Counted from the stretch's first letter, positions 7,908 through 17,601 are shown. The stretch is 64,000 bases of DNA from Nitrospira defluvii (GCA_000196815.1 FP929003.1:3371501-3435500); one strand, 5' to 3'. Numbers and translations: made by a program. The notes: generated from the sequence alone by a model not told the origin.

Positions 7908-9008
7908 GTGGCTGAACTGGACCTGCGTACCATTTCAAAATCGTTCCGTGACCAGCCCGTGCTGCGCGATATCTCGCTGCAGGTTCCGGATGGAAGCTTC
8001 ACGATTCTGCTCGGACCTTCCGGTTGCGGCAAATCGACGCTCCTCCGCATCATCGCCGGGCTCGAATCCCAGACGTCGGGGCAGGTGCTCATCGACGGGA
8101 AGGATGTCGATCACCTGCCGCCCGCGGAGCGCGACATCGCAATGGTGTTTCAGCAGTACGCCCTCTACCCACACCTCTCCGTTCGCGAGAACCTCGCCTT
8201 CGCGCTGAAGATGCGCCGAGTCCCGCGCGACACGATTGCAACCCGCATCGCCGAAGCCGCGCAGTTGCTGGACATCCAGCCGCTGCTGGATCGCAAACCC
8301 AAAGACCTGTCGGGAGGACAGCGGCAGCGCGTCGCGATGGGGCGGGCCATCGTGCGTAAGCCCAAACTCTTCCTGTTTGATGAACCGCTCTCCAACCTGG
8401 ATGCGCAACTGCGCACCTCGATGCGTATCGAACTCAAAAAGCTGCAGCAGCGCCTGCAGGCCACCATGATCTATGTCACCCACGACCAAGTGGAAGCGAT
8501 GACGCTGGGAGATCGCATCGTGGTCATCGAAGGGGGCCGTATTCGACAGGCGGATGATCCTCAACGGACCTACGCCGCCCCGGCCGATCCCTTCGTCGCC
8601 TCCTTCATCGGCACCCCGCCGATGAACCTCTGGGAAGGCACACTCACGAGGGAAAGCGGCGGGCACGTCTTTCACAATCATGGGCTGACGCTCCCGCTGC
8701 CGGCAAGCCTGAGATTTCCTCCGGCGACGCCGCGATCTGCCGTCACGCTTGGCATCCGCCCGGAAGACATTGCCCTGCGTGAAACCCCGAGGGCGTTGCA
8801 ACTGAACGGATCGGTGGACCTCGTCGAAGATCTTGGAGCGGATCTCCTCCTGCACTGCCGGGTCGGTGACGGTCGCCTGGTGGTACGAGCGGCCCGCCGC
8901 ACTGACAGAATTCAAGGACAGGCAGTGACACTGTTTTTCCCTGTCGATAAATTGCATCTCTTCATTAACCACCGCCGTTTCGACCCGCCCTTCGCCTCTG
9001 CCACTTGA
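7908..9008 (+). CDS. ABC sugar importer ATPase, UgpC/MsmK/ThuK type
   Basis: A 366-residue nucleotide-binding subunit. Walker A is GPSGCGKSTLL, the signature LSGGQRQRVAMGRAI, Walker B LFLFDEPLSNLDA and the switch histidine lies in YVTHDQ. The C-terminal third (about 240-366) is the regulatory OB/TOBE domain typical of MalK/UgpC ATPases. The GTG start is supported by AGGAG (7898-7902) six bases away. It powers the two permeases upstream. Such ATPases are sometimes shared by several importers. The 154-base gap to the permease, filled by a palindromic element, is unusual inside such an operon. Confidence 0.9.
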   Translation: MAELDLRTISKSFRDQPVLRDISLQVPDGSFTILLGPSGCGKSTLLRIIAGLESQTSGQVLIDGKDVDHLPPAERDIAMVFQQYALYPHLSVRENLAFALKMRRVPRDTIATRIAEAAQLLDIQPLLDRKPKDLSGGQRQRVAMGRAIVRKPKLFLFDEPLSNLDAQLRTSMRIELKKLQQRLQATMIYVTHDQVEAMTLGDRIVVIEGGRIRQADDPQRTYAAPADPFVASFIGTPPMNLWEGTLTRESGGHVFHNHGLTLPLPASLRFPPATPRSAVTLGIRPEDIALRETPRALQLNGSVDLVEDLGADLLLHCRVGDGRLVVRAARRTDRIQGQAVTLFFPVDKLHLFINHRRFDPPFASAT

Positions 9009-9079
9009 CTGTGCTCTGGGATCTCTTATCTCTTTCATAAGGACAATGGCGGCCGAAGAGAAAAACCGTGTGTTCGCTT

Positions 9080-9120
9080 GCAATGCGTCCGGAGACCTCG
9101 TAAGCTCCGGAAAGGATTGC
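9080..9120 (+). other. Nested hairpin upstream of dnaJ-like gene
   Basis: GCAAT (9080-9084) pairs with ATTGC (9116-9120) and TCCGGAG (9088-9094) with CTCCGGA (9105-9111), giving a two-part stem with a 10-base loop. It ends 46 bases before the start of the chaperone gene and has no T-run after it. It may control translation of the chaperone or end the importer transcript; nothing more can be said. Confidence 0.4.
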
Positions 9121-9166
9121 ACTCTTCGTCTGTGCGCATCGAATGATTCTCCACGGATAGACCCTG

Positions 9167-10198
9167 ATGGCCACATCTCAACGCGGTTATTACGACATCC
9201 TCGGTGTGCCACGGAACGCGACGGCCGACGACATCAAGAAGGCCTTTCGCCGGCGCGCCCGTGAAATCCATCCCGATCTCCATACCGGCACAAAAAAAAC
9301 GGAGATGGAAAAGAAGTTCAAAGAATTGAACGAAGCGCACGAGGTGCTGTCGGACCCGGACAAGCGAAAAAAATACGATCAGTACGGCTCGAACTGGGAA
9401 CAGGCGGAAGCCTATGAACAGGCGCGCCAACAGGCCGGCGCCCAAGCGGGACGCGGCGGCCAGGCCGGCGGATTCAGCGGCGACTTCGGCGATATCTTCG
9501 AGACCTTTTTCGGCGGACGGGGCCGTGGCGGGGGAACCTCACCGGGATTTGCCGTCGATGGGGAAGATCTGGAAACCGATGTCCATCTCACCATCCGCGA
9601 CGTCCTGACCGGGGTCAGCCGGCGCATCGATCTCACCGAGCGCGTCACCTGCAAGGCTTGCGGCGGCAGTGCCATCGTGCGTGGCCGTCCCTGTGTCGTG
9701 TGCGGCGGCGCCGGCACCCAAGCTGAAAAACGCACGATCGAAGTCCGCATTCCGGCCGGCGTGCAACATGATACGCGCGTCCGCTTGGCCGGCAAAGGCC
9801 AGCCCGGCATCAATGGAGGCAAGCCGGGCGATCTCTACCTGCGCGTCCATATCCAGGCCAACGGCGTCTTCCGGCAAAAGGGATTCGATATTCAGGTCAC
9901 CTTGCCGGTCTGGCCATGGGAGGCGGCGTTAGGCGCTGAAGTGATGGCTCCGACCCTGACGGAACCGGTGAAGGTGAAAATTCCCCCGGGCAGCAAAGCC
10001 GATAGCAAGCTTCGGCTGAAGGGCAAGGGACTCCCGACATCCACCGGTGAACAGGGAGATCTCTTCCTGAAGCTAAAAATCGTCATGCCCACCGCCATTT
10101 CTGACGAAGAGCGGGCGCTTTACGAACAATTGAGCCGCGCCCGCCACAGCGATCCCCGGGCCGAAATCATCGCCGCATCGAGACGCAGTTCATCCTGA
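9167..10198 (+). CDS. DnaJ-class co-chaperone with single zinc centre
   Basis: A 343-residue J-protein. The J domain covers residues 1-70 with HPD in [10 protein letters not shown], followed by a G/F-type linker rich in Gly, Gln and Phe (about 75-125). Full DnaJ has four CxxCxGxG motifs; this protein keeps two, CKACGGSA and CVVCGGAG, enough for one zinc. The two C-terminal beta domains follow ([17 protein letters not shown], later [17 protein letters not shown]). It should stimulate DnaK ATPase and deliver clients. The group sits between DnaJ and CbpA. No dnaK or grpE is nearby. A hairpin lies just upstream. Confidence 0.88.
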   Translation: MATSQRGYYDILGVPRNATADDIKKAFRRRAREIHPDLHTGTKKTEMEKKFKELNEAHEVLSDPDKRKKYDQYGSNWEQAEAYEQARQQAGAQAGRGGQAGGFSGDFGDIFETFFGGRGRGGGTSPGFAVDGEDLETDVHLTIRDVLTGVSRRIDLTERVTCKACGGSAIVRGRPCVVCGGAGTQAEKRTIEVRIPAGVQHDTRVRLAGKGQPGINGGKPGDLYLRVHIQANGVFRQKGFDIQVTLPVWPWEAALGAEVMAPTLTEPVKVKIPPGSKADSKLRLKGKGLPTSTGEQGDLFLKLKIVMPTAISDEERALYEQLSRARHSDPRAEIIAASRRSSS

Positions 10199-10226
10199 GT
10201 CGCGCAACCCCGAGCCGATCCCGTCT

Positions 10227-10874
10227 ATGACTATCGCCGAATACGCGCTTCTCGCGTTCAGTTCGCTTTTCGTGATCGTCGATCCCATCGCCGTGGTCCC
10301 GGCCTTCCTCGCCATGACCCCGCGGGATTCCGTGGCGCAGCGGCTCCGGACTGCGCGCGTCGCCTGTCTGGTCAGCGTCGCTCTCCTCACGGGATTCGCC
10401 CTGTTCGGGCAAACCGTTCTCAAATTATTGGGCATTACCCTGCCCGCGGTGCAGATCGCCGGCGGGCTGATCTTATTGCTCGTCGCGCTGGACATGTTGC
10501 GGGCGCAACGGTCCACGGTGCAGGAAACGGCGGCGGAAACGGCGGCCGGCACCAACAAAGACGACATCGCCGTCACCCCGCTCGCCATCCCCATGCTGGC
10601 AGGGCCGGCCGCCATCTCGACGGTCATCCTGCTGGAGACACAGGCCACCACATGGATGTTGCAGGCCGTATTGTTGGGATGCCTTGTACTGATCGGGTTG
10701 GCGAGTTACAGTATATTAGCGATCGGCGCACGCAGCGCGAAGTGGCTCAATCCCATTGCCGAGAAAATTATTTCCCGGCTGATGGGCCTGTTGCTCGCCG
10801 CGCTGGCCGTTCAATTTATGGTGAACGCCCTCACCGGAGACCAAGGGCTGTTACGCGGGTTGACCGGACATTAA
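10227..10874 (+). CDS. MarC family integral membrane protein
   Basis: A 215-residue six-helix membrane protein of the MarC/UPF0056 family. It starts with YALLAFSSLFVIVDPIAVVP and carries the GGLILLLVALDML and TPLAIPMLAGPAAIST segments characteristic of the family. The biochemical role of MarC proteins is not settled; early links to antibiotic resistance were not upheld. It follows the chaperone gene by 28 bases and precedes the Spy-like gene by 25, so it may be read with either. Confidence 0.85.
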   Translation: MTIAEYALLAFSSLFVIVDPIAVVPAFLAMTPRDSVAQRLRTARVACLVSVALLTGFALFGQTVLKLLGITLPAVQIAGGLILLLVALDMLRAQRSTVQETAAETAAGTNKDDIAVTPLAIPMLAGPAAISTVILLETQATTWMLQAVLLGCLVLIGLASYSILAIGARSAKWLNPIAEKIISRLMGLLLAALAVQFMVNALTGDQGLLRGLTGH

Positions 10875-10899
10875 TCGCTCTCAACTGAAGGAGGAACGA

Positions 10900-11514
10900 A
10901 TGACGACGAAACTGTTCACATTTGCCACCGCTTCGGCCATCGCCTGCGCGTTGACGATCTCCCCCGCCTGGGCGAACCCCGAAGGTGGATATGGCGGACA
11001 CGGCGGCGGCTACGAGAAGGGCCAGCACGGCATGGGCGCCGCGATGATGGAAATGATGATGCACGGCGGCGCAGGCCACCTCATCCGTCACCTCCTGAAG
11101 CATGAAAAGGACATCGGATTGAGCGCCGACCAGGTCACCAAGCTCAAGGACCTCCAGCTCAATCTCGATAAGAACCGGATCAAGATGGAAGCCGACATCC
11201 AGGTCGCCGAACGGGAAGTGAAGGCACTCAACGACAACGAGAAGTCGGATTTGTCCGCCATCGAAGCCAAGCTTAAGCAAAGCGCCGACGTGCAGATCGG
11301 GCTCCGCGTCCTGTCGATCAAGACCAGACGGGAAGCCCTCGCACTGCTGACCCCGGAACAACGCGCGAAGGAACAGGCCGAGCACGAGAAGATGATGCAG
11401 CAGCACAAGGGCGCGGGTCAGGCAGCTCCCCACGGCAAGAATCCGCACAGCAGCAACCCACATGGGAGCAATCCGCACGGATCCAACCCGCACGGCGAGG
11501 CAAAGCCCCAATAA
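10900..11514 (+). CDS. Periplasmic Spy/CpxP-like protein with NPHGS tail
   Basis: A 204-residue exported protein. A signal peptide ends at SPAWA (about residue 25). A Gly/His/Met-rich stretch (GGYGGHGGGYEKGQHGMG, then MMEMMMHGG) is followed by long helices with the two LTxxQ-like words of Spy/CpxP: LSADQVTKLKDLQ and LTPEQRAKEQ. The tail has four NPH(S/G)S units encoded by 15-base repeats. Spy-type proteins act as ATP-independent chaperones or metal sensors in the periplasm; the many His and Met suggest copper or similar ions. GGAGGA lies just before the start. The PepSY gene follows by 32 bases, so the pair may share a stress response. Confidence 0.75.
   Translation: MTTKLFTFATASAIACALTISPAWANPEGGYGGHGGGYEKGQHGMGAAMMEMMMHGGAGHLIRHLLKHEKDIGLSADQVTKLKDLQLNLDKNRIKMEADIQVAEREVKALNDNEKSDLSAIEAKLKQSADVQIGLRVLSIKTRREALALLTPEQRAKEQAEHEKMMQQHKGAGQAAPHGKNPHSSNPHGSNPHGSNPHGEAKPQ
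11440..11499 (+). repeat. Four 15-base tandem units coding NPHxS
   Basis: Four units starting AATCCGCAC or AACCCGCAC/AACCCACAT run head to tail in the 3' end of the Spy-like gene, each coding Asn-Pro-His-Ser/Gly-Ser (the last ends Gly-Glu). They differ at third positions, so the peptide is conserved more than the DNA. The copy number could vary between strains. Confidence 0.7.
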
Positions 11515-11546
11515 CCCTACACCCTGCATAGAACCGGAGGTCACAC

Positions 11547-11906
11547 ATGATCAAGCACGTTGCAGTACCCGCCCTGATGGTCGCGGCACTCTGTTTCACG
11601 AGCACTCCTGCCTGGAGTGACAAGGGACACAAAGGCAAGGATGAGAAGTGTGACGCCGCCGAGTTGGTGAAGGATGCCAAGGTCACCATCGACCAGGCCA
11701 TTAAGACCGCGCTGGATGCGGTTCCCGGCACGGCCGTCGAAGCCGAGCTCGAAAAGAAGCACGACAAGACGGTCTGGGAAGTCGAAGTGCTGGGAGCCGA
11801 CGGCAAAATGACGGAAATCCATATCGACGCGGGCACCGGCACCATCATCGATAAGGAAGACAAACAAGCGAAGCACGAGAAGAAGGGCAAGAAAGAGAAG
11901 CACTAA
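11547..11906 (+). CDS. Secreted PepSY-domain protein
   Basis: A 119-residue periplasmic protein. Signal peptide up to PAWS (about residue 24), then a PepSY domain: helix VTIDQAIKTALDAVPGTAVEAELEK and strands WEVEVLGADGKMTEIHIDAGTGTIID. The C terminus is lysine-rich. PepSY domains inhibit proteases or sense ligands at the envelope. An AACCGGAGG site precedes the start. It follows the Spy-like gene, so the two may be co-transcribed, and a hairpin at 11914-11949 could end the transcript. Confidence 0.8.
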   Translation: MIKHVAVPALMVAALCFTSTPAWSDKGHKGKDEKCDAAELVKDAKVTIDQAIKTALDAVPGTAVEAELEKKHDKTVWEVEVLGADGKMTEIHIDAGTGTIIDKEDKQAKHEKKGKKEKH

Positions 11907-11913
11907 GGTTCCT

Positions 11914-11949
11914 GCGGCAGGGTCGTGTCTTCAGATGCGATCCTGCCGC
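11914..11949 (+). terminator. Hairpin after the PepSY gene
   Basis: GCGGCAGG (11914-11921) pairs perfectly with CCTGCCGC (11942-11949) across a 20-base loop, eight bases after the stop codon. The T-run is poor (GTTCGTC), so termination may be weak or factor-dependent. Confidence 0.45.
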
Positions 11950-12139
11950 GTTCGTCTCGACCCGCCCCAATTCATCTGCCCACCCTTTCCCTCAGCGTGC
12001 CATTCCCAAGCGCAGCGACCTTCGATCTCCAGACCGGCGGATTGACCCTTTGCGCTCATCTATGCGAAAGTTTGCGATCCATCAGAACGTGCGCTGTGCG
12101 AAGCGGTAATCCCCCGTTCCCGTAAATGAAGGAGTTCCC

Positions 12140-13813
12140 ATGACGATCGACCCGCGACACAAAAGCCACAACTTGCTCGACGGACCAGGCCGCGCACCGG
12201 CCCGCGCCATGCTGAAAGCCGTCGGGTTTACCGATGCCGACCTCGAACGCCCGCTGATCGGTGTCGCCAACACCTGGATTGAAGTCATGCCCTGCAACTT
12301 TCACCTGCGCCGGTTATCGGAACGGGTCAAGGCAGGCATCCGCGCAGCAGGCGGTACACCGATCGAATACAACACGATCGCGGTGTCGGACGGCATTTCC
12401 ATGGGGACCGAGGGCATGAAGGCCTCGCTCATCAGCCGGGAGGTCATCGCCGACTCCATCGAGCTCGTCGCGCGCGGACACCTGTTCGACGGCGTGGTCG
12501 CCCTCTCGGGATGCGATAAGACCATCCCAGGCACCGTCATGGCACTCTGCCGGCTGAACGTGCCCTCGCTCATGCTCTACGGCGGATCGATCATGCCGGG
12601 CCAGTTCCAGGGGCACGACGTGACCATTCAGGACGTCTTCGAGGCAGTGGGGAAACATGCCTGCGGCAAAATGACGAATGCGGAACTAAAAGACCTGGAA
12701 GACCACGCCTGCCCCGGTCCTGGAGCCTGTGGCGGCCAGTTCACGGCCAACACGATGGCCATCGCCTTTGAATTCCTCGGAATTTCCCCAATGGGACGAA
12801 ACGGCGTCCCGGCCATGGATCAGCGTAAGGACGATGTGGCGTTCGAATGCGGCACGCTCATCATGGACCTGCTCAAGAAAGACATTCGTCCCAAGCAGAT
12901 CATCACCCGCCGCTCCATTGAAAATGCCATCGCTGCGGTCGCAACGACGGGCGGATCCACGAACGCCGTCCTGCATCTGCTGGCTGTGGCGCGCGAAATG
13001 GGTGTGCGGCTCACGATCGACGATTTCGACAAGATCAACCGGAAGGTGCCGCTGCTGGCCGACCTAAAGCCGGGCGGTCATTATACCGCCGCGGATCTCT
13101 ATGCAGCCGGAGGCACCACGCTGGTAGCCAAACGGTTGATCGATGCCAAGATTTTGCATCCCGACCAGATCACCGTCAGTGGACGCACGATCGGGGAAGA
13201 AGCCAAGGCCGCGACGGAAAGGCCCGGACAGGAAGTATTGCGGCCAGTGTCCAAGCCCATCAAGCCGACAGGCGGCCTGGTCATTCTCAAGGGCAATCTG
13301 GCCCCGGAAGGCTGCGTCGTCAAAGTCGCCGGCCATTCCATCATGCATTTCAGCGGACCGGCCAAGGTGTACGAGCGCGAGGAAGATGCCTTCAAGGCGG
13401 TGCAGGCCGGCAAGATCAAAGCCGGTGATGTCGTCGTCATTCGATACGAGGGGCCTTCCGGCGGCCCGGGCATGCGAGAAATGCTCGGCGTCACGGCTGC
13501 CATCGTGGGAGCGGGACTCGGTGATTCCGTCGCTCTGCTCACCGACGGACGCTTTTCCGGAGCCACGCACGGTTTGATGGCTGGGCATGTTGCACCGGAA
13601 GCCGTCAGGGGCGGTCCGATCGCGGCCGTCAAGACCGGCGATGTCATCACGTTCGATATTGCGAAACGACGGTTGGATGTCAACGTGACGCAGAAGGAAC
13701 TGACCGCTCGCCTGAAGAAGGTCAAACACCCGGCGCCGCGCTACATCTCTGGCGTGATGGGCAAGTACGCCCGCCATGTCTCCTCCGCATCGGAAGGCGC
13801 GGTGACGACCTAG
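12140..13813 (+). CDS. ilvD: Dihydroxy-acid dehydratase
   Basis: A 557-residue [Fe-S] dehydratase of the IlvD/Edd family making the 2-keto acids of valine, isoleucine and pantothenate. Cluster cysteines lie in [10 protein letters not shown] and [13 protein letters not shown]. The active-site serine is in the later GRFSGATHG run, followed by GHVAPEA. Length is normal for IlvD. It starts with GAAGGAG seven bases before the ATG. No other ilv gene is in the window. The next gene starts two bases after its stop, so it may be co-transcribed though unrelated in function. Confidence 0.95.
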   Translation: MTIDPRHKSHNLLDGPGRAPARAMLKAVGFTDADLERPLIGVANTWIEVMPCNFHLRRLSERVKAGIRAAGGTPIEYNTIAVSDGISMGTEGMKASLISREVIADSIELVARGHLFDGVVALSGCDKTIPGTVMALCRLNVPSLMLYGGSIMPGQFQGHDVTIQDVFEAVGKHACGKMTNAELKDLEDHACPGPGACGGQFTANTMAIAFEFLGISPMGRNGVPAMDQRKDDVAFECGTLIMDLLKKDIRPKQIITRRSIENAIAAVATTGGSTNAVLHLLAVAREMGVRLTIDDFDKINRKVPLLADLKPGGHYTAADLYAAGGTTLVAKRLIDAKILHPDQITVSGRTIGEEAKAATERPGQEVLRPVSKPIKPTGGLVILKGNLAPEGCVVKVAGHSIMHFSGPAKVYEREEDAFKAVQAGKIKAGDVVVIRYEGPSGGPGMREMLGVTAAIVGAGLGDSVALLTDGRFSGATHGLMAGHVAPEAVRGGPIAAVKTGDVITFDIAKRRLDVNVTQKELTARLKKVKHPAPRYISGVMGKYARHVSSASEGAVTT

Positions 13814-13815
13814 CC

Positions 13816-14721
13816 ATGGCAACTCGGTCTCGATGGAGTCTCGCGGCGGCGCTCTGCGTCGCCGCCTGCCTCCTCGGGCTGAGCCGTAGCGACGCCGGTG
13901 AGCCACACCAGGCCCTGTGCACAGACTGGCAGGGTCGTCATCCTGGATGGATCTGGTGCGATGATTTCGAGACCGACCGTTTAGGCCACTACTTCGAGTA
14001 CGACATCCGCCACGGTCGATTCGTCCGCGAAGCCGGAGCAGGGGTCGACGACTCAATCGGCATGCGCGCCGAATACCTTCCCGGCGATCCCCACGGCGGC
14101 TCCCTCCACCTGGCGTTCGGCAAGACCCCTAGCGACTATATGAAGCCCGTCGATGCCGGGACCGCCAAGTATCGCGACATCTATTGGCGGTTCGATCTTC
14201 GACTCCAGCCCGGCTGGACCGGCGGTGGCGCCGACAAACTCACCAGAGCTACGATTCTCTCCAGCGACCGGTTTGCGCAAGCCGCTATCGGCCACCTGTG
14301 GAGCGGAGCGCTGCCCGATTCAGACCCAGAGCGTCTCTATCTCGACCCGGCGTCAGGAACCGACGAATTCGGTGTGTTGCGCACGACCACATACAATGAT
14401 TTCCCGCGCCTGCGTTGGCTCGGAGCGGCCGGCGGGCAGACTCCGCTGTTCAACCCGCCCAGCATCGGGAAGTGGTTTTGCATCGAGGTCCACATGAAGC
14501 TGAATAACGTCGATGCGGGCGACGGCATTTTGGAATATTGGATCAACGATCGACTCGAAGCACAACGAACGGGAATCGATTGGATCGGCAGCTACAACGA
14601 CTACGGCATCAATGCGGTGTACCTGGAGCAGTATTGGACCTCGGTCCCGTTTGCTCAACGTCAACAGCGATACTTCGACAACTTCGTGGTCTCCACCGCT
14701 CGCATCGGATGCGCCCTGTGA
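13816..14721 (+). CDS. Secreted protein of unknown function, lectin-fold-like
   Basis: A 301-residue exported protein. Signal peptide up to SDAGEP (about residue 28; hydrophobic core AALCVAACLLGL). The rest is rich in Trp, Tyr, Asp and Gly with motifs WIWCDDFETD, YWRFDLRLQPGW, WFCIEVHMKLN and ILEYWIND, plus FDNFVVST near the end. These words are typical of beta-jelly-roll proteins (concanavalin-like, polysaccharide lyase or LamG type) that bind glycans. No catalytic residues are named. It starts two bases after the ilvD stop. Two cysteines (in CTDW and WCDD) could form a bond. Function unknown. Confidence 0.6.
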   Translation: MATRSRWSLAAALCVAACLLGLSRSDAGEPHQALCTDWQGRHPGWIWCDDFETDRLGHYFEYDIRHGRFVREAGAGVDDSIGMRAEYLPGDPHGGSLHLAFGKTPSDYMKPVDAGTAKYRDIYWRFDLRLQPGWTGGGADKLTRATILSSDRFAQAAIGHLWSGALPDSDPERLYLDPASGTDEFGVLRTTTYNDFPRLRWLGAAGGQTPLFNPPSIGKWFCIEVHMKLNNVDAGDGILEYWINDRLEAQRTGIDWIGSYNDYGINAVYLEQYWTSVPFAQRQQRYFDNFVVSTARIGCAL

Positions 14722-14822
14722 CACCGGCTGCCGTATGGACAATCCGGGCAGCATAGTAAAAAATTAACCGTTTCTTGATCCGCCGTTTCGCGCGGCTGAG
14801 ATACACTGCCGACCCACTGGTT

Positions 14823-16961
14823 ATGTCATCGACGCAGACACCTTCAGAGACTCAACCCCACGCATCGACGCCGAAGACGAGGGCGAACCGGCCGGCTACG
14901 CGGGACCTCTCCCGGCCGGAATGGTACCTGAATCGCGAGCTCAGCCTCCTGGAATTCAACCGGCGCGTCCTCGATCTGGCGAAAGATCAGAAGGTTCCGT
15001 TGCTGGAACGATTGAAGTTCCTCTGCATCGTGAGCTCCAATCTCGATGAGTTCTTCGAAGTCCGTGTGGCGGGGCTCAAGGAACAGGTGACCCATGGAGT
15101 CGAACAACGAGGCGCCGACGGACTGACCCCCTCCGAACTGCTGGCCCGCATTGCCATGCTGACGCACCAGCTGGTGCACGAGCAATACGTCGTCCTGAAT
15201 CAATCGCTGATTCCACAGCTGGCCGACCAACGCATCCGGTTTCTCAAGCGCGCCGATTGGATGCCGTCGCACATTCGCTGGATGCGCCGTTTTTTTTCAC
15301 GCGAACTGCTCCCGCTTCTGAGTCCGGTGGGCCTGGATCCCGCGCATCCTTTTCCGAAACTGCTCAACAAGAGTCTCAATTTTCTGGTGACGCTGGAAGG
15401 AACCGATGCCTTCGGTCGGCCCAACGGAACCGCCATCGTCCAAGTCCCGCGGTCGCTGCCGCGCGTGATTCACCTGCCGGTGCGCAATGTCGCCTGGCCT
15501 CACGACTTTGCCTTTTTGTCGTCGGTGATCCATGCGTTCGTTCACCAGCTCTTTCCCGGCATGCACGTCACCGGGTGTTATCAATTCCGCGTCACACGCA
15601 ACAGCAACCTCTTCGTGGACGAAGAAGACGTGGACGACCTTCGTCGCGCGCTGGAAGGTCAACTGCCCGAGCGGCGTTTCGGCGATGAAGTGCGGCTGGA
15701 AGTGGCGGACAACTGCCCGCCCGATCTAGTCTATTTTCTGCGGGAACAGTTCCATCTGGATGCACGCGACGTGTATCAGTGCCACGGCCCGGTCAATCTG
15801 CATCGACTGATGGCCGTGCCCGACCTGGTGGACCGGCCTGATCTGAAATTCCAACCCTTCACCCCCGGTATTCCCACGACGCCTGTGCCGAGCGAAGACT
15901 GGTTCGACGCCATCAGGCAGGGCGACATCCTGCTACATCACCCCTATCAGTCCTTCGCGCCGGTCACCGAGTTTCTCCGGCAGGCGGCCACAGACCCGCA
16001 CGTCCTCACCATCAAGCAAACTCTCTATCGCACCGGGGCGGATTCAGCCATCGTGCAATCCCTGGTGGATGCGGCGCGAGGCGGAAAAGAAGTGACCGTG
16101 GTGATTGAGCTGCGCGCCCGTTTCGACGAGGAGGCCAACATCGAGCTGGCGCACGATTTGGAAGAGGCCGGCGCCCATGTGGTATACGGCGTGGTCGGAC
16201 ACAAGACCCACGCAAAAATGAGTCTCGTGCTCCGACGGGAAGGCCGAATGCTGCGGAGCTATACCCACCTCGGAACCGGCAACTATCACGCCCGCAATGC
16301 GCGGCTCTATACCGACTTTGGATTACTCACCTGCGATGCGGCGATCGGGCGGGACGTCCGGACGGTGTTTCAACAACTAACCTCCCTGGGGCGGCCGGGG
16401 CGGCTCAAACATCTTCTCCAATCGCCCTTTACCCTGCATGCCACGCTGTTGAAATGGATCGGGCGCGAAACCGACAGGGCTAAGCAGGGCCGGCCGGCCC
16501 ACATCATCGCGAAGATGAATGCCCTCCTGGAGCCCCAAATCATCCGGGCTCTCTACAAGGCCTCTCAAGCCGGGGTGAAGATCGACTTGATCGTCCGGGG
16601 TCCCTGCGCCTTACGACCCGGCATCGCGGGTCTCTCGGAACACATTCGGGTACGTTCGATCATCGGGCGGTTTCTCGAACATAGCCGGATCTTCTATTTC
16701 CTGAATGACGGCGACGACCGGGTCTTTCTCTCGAGTGCGGATTGGATGGATCGCAATTTCTTCCGGCGCATCGAAGTGGCGTTTCCTGTCCTGGATAAAA
16801 CATTACGTCAGCGCGTGATCGACGAAGGCCTTCGTCCCTACCTCGAAGACAATACTCACGCATGGATTCTCCATCGAGACGGAACCTACAAGCGGCAGAC
16901 GCCAGGACGCAGGGCCGCTCGTTCCTCCCAGCAGTGGCTCATGAACAAGCTCGTCACCTAA
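14823..16961 (+). CDS. ppk1: Polyphosphate kinase 1
   Basis: A 712-residue enzyme that polymerises ATP gamma-phosphate into polyphosphate at the membrane. The N-terminal domain begins YLNRELSLLEFNRRVLDLA; the catalytic part holds HPYQSFAPVTEF, the nucleotide region TIKQTLYRTG and the active-site histidine stretch HLGTGNYHARNARLYTDFG, whose first His is phosphorylated in the family. The C-terminal PLD-like domain ends before DGTYKR. A TTG at 14775 is open but the ATG at 14823 fits the family start. No phosphate-box was recognised upstream. It stands between the unknown secreted protein and a DksA-like gene. Confidence 0.95.
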   Translation: MSSTQTPSETQPHASTPKTRANRPATRDLSRPEWYLNRELSLLEFNRRVLDLAKDQKVPLLERLKFLCIVSSNLDEFFEVRVAGLKEQVTHGVEQRGADGLTPSELLARIAMLTHQLVHEQYVVLNQSLIPQLADQRIRFLKRADWMPSHIRWMRRFFSRELLPLLSPVGLDPAHPFPKLLNKSLNFLVTLEGTDAFGRPNGTAIVQVPRSLPRVIHLPVRNVAWPHDFAFLSSVIHAFVHQLFPGMHVTGCYQFRVTRNSNLFVDEEDVDDLRRALEGQLPERRFGDEVRLEVADNCPPDLVYFLREQFHLDARDVYQCHGPVNLHRLMAVPDLVDRPDLKFQPFTPGIPTTPVPSEDWFDAIRQGDILLHHPYQSFAPVTEFLRQAATDPHVLTIKQTLYRTGADSAIVQSLVDAARGGKEVTVVIELRARFDEEANIELAHDLEEAGAHVVYGVVGHKTHAKMSLVLRREGRMLRSYTHLGTGNYHARNARLYTDFGLLTCDAAIGRDVRTVFQQLTSLGRPGRLKHLLQSPFTLHATLLKWIGRETDRAKQGRPAHIIAKMNALLEPQIIRALYKASQAGVKIDLIVRGPCALRPGIAGLSEHIRVRSIIGRFLEHSRIFYFLNDGDDRVFLSSADWMDRNFFRRIEVAFPVLDKTLRQRVIDEGLRPYLEDNTHAWILHRDGTYKRQTPGRRAARSSQQWLMNKLVT

Positions 16962-17076
16962 TTTCTCCTGCCGGCGCAGCCGCTCGTCGTTATTAACCCC
17001 TCCTTAACCGCTCGCTTATACGGTTGTCACTTCGGCCACCTATGCTGCGGGCAGGACCACGAGGAGGGAAGCCCCC

Positions 17077-17508
17077 ATGAGTGTCACGCAGGTCGTCCGA
17101 CTCCAGCCACGCCACCGAGCCTTTGCGTCGTTGCGCAAGCACCTGCTTCGAAGCCGCCGCACGCTCTTCGCACAGGTGATGTCCCGGCCTCTGCCCCAAA
17201 CTGAACAAGGCCTCCCTGCAGATGTCCTCGATCTGGCCGCCTGCGAACAGGAGCGGATGATCGACGACCTCATCGCACAACGGGCCTATGCCAAACTGCG
17301 GCAGATCGAACGCGCTCTCAACTGCATGCTCGACACCTCGTACGGCATCTGCCATCGCTGCCGAGCGGAGATCCCCCTGTCACGACTCCGCGCGCAGCCC
17401 GATGCGATGCTCTGCGTCACGTGTAAAAGCCTGTCTGAAGAACGTGCTTCGCTGCGAAACACGCCATGGAGACCCGACAAGCCCGCCGAGGAAGTCTACC
17501 GCCCCTAA
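17077..17508 (+). CDS. DksA/TraR-type zinc-finger protein
   Basis: A 143-residue protein with the DksA pattern: an N-terminal coiled-coil region (LRKHLLRSRRTLFAQV, then a helical stretch with ERMIDDLIAQRAYAKLRQIERAL) and a C-terminal four-cysteine finger CHRC-x17-CVTC. DksA-type proteins insert into the RNA-polymerase secondary channel and work with ppGpp. The acidic DxxDA tip of classical DksA is not present in the coiled coil, so activity may differ. GAGGAGG lies before the ATG. It follows ppk1 by 115 bases. A second, much shorter protein with the same finger is encoded on the other strand at 18103-18318. Confidence 0.78.
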   Translation: MSVTQVVRLQPRHRAFASLRKHLLRSRRTLFAQVMSRPLPQTEQGLPADVLDLAACEQERMIDDLIAQRAYAKLRQIERALNCMLDTSYGICHRCRAEIPLSRLRAQPDAMLCVTCKSLSEERASLRNTPWRPDKPAEEVYRP

Positions 17509-17563
17509 GATGAAGCTATTGATTGGGAGTTGAGCTGCGTCCACCTCTCCGCACCTCTCTCCC

Positions 17564-17601
17564 GGGCTGTTTCCCTCTTCTGAGCCGGAGCGGAACAGCC
17601 C
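17564..17601 (+). terminator. Hairpin downstream of the DksA-like gene
   Basis: GGGCTGTT (17564-17571) pairs with AACAGCCC (17594-17601) over a 22-base loop, followed by ACCCATTTT. Position 55 bases after the stop suggests a terminator for the DksA-like gene; the T-run is short and displaced. Confidence 0.45.

Noticed and set aside
7935-9212. Long minus-strand frame of 425 codons antisense to the ABC ATPase
   Set aside because: Its product is Arg/His-rich and has no domain; the plus-strand ATPase is certain, so this is a GC-bias shadow.
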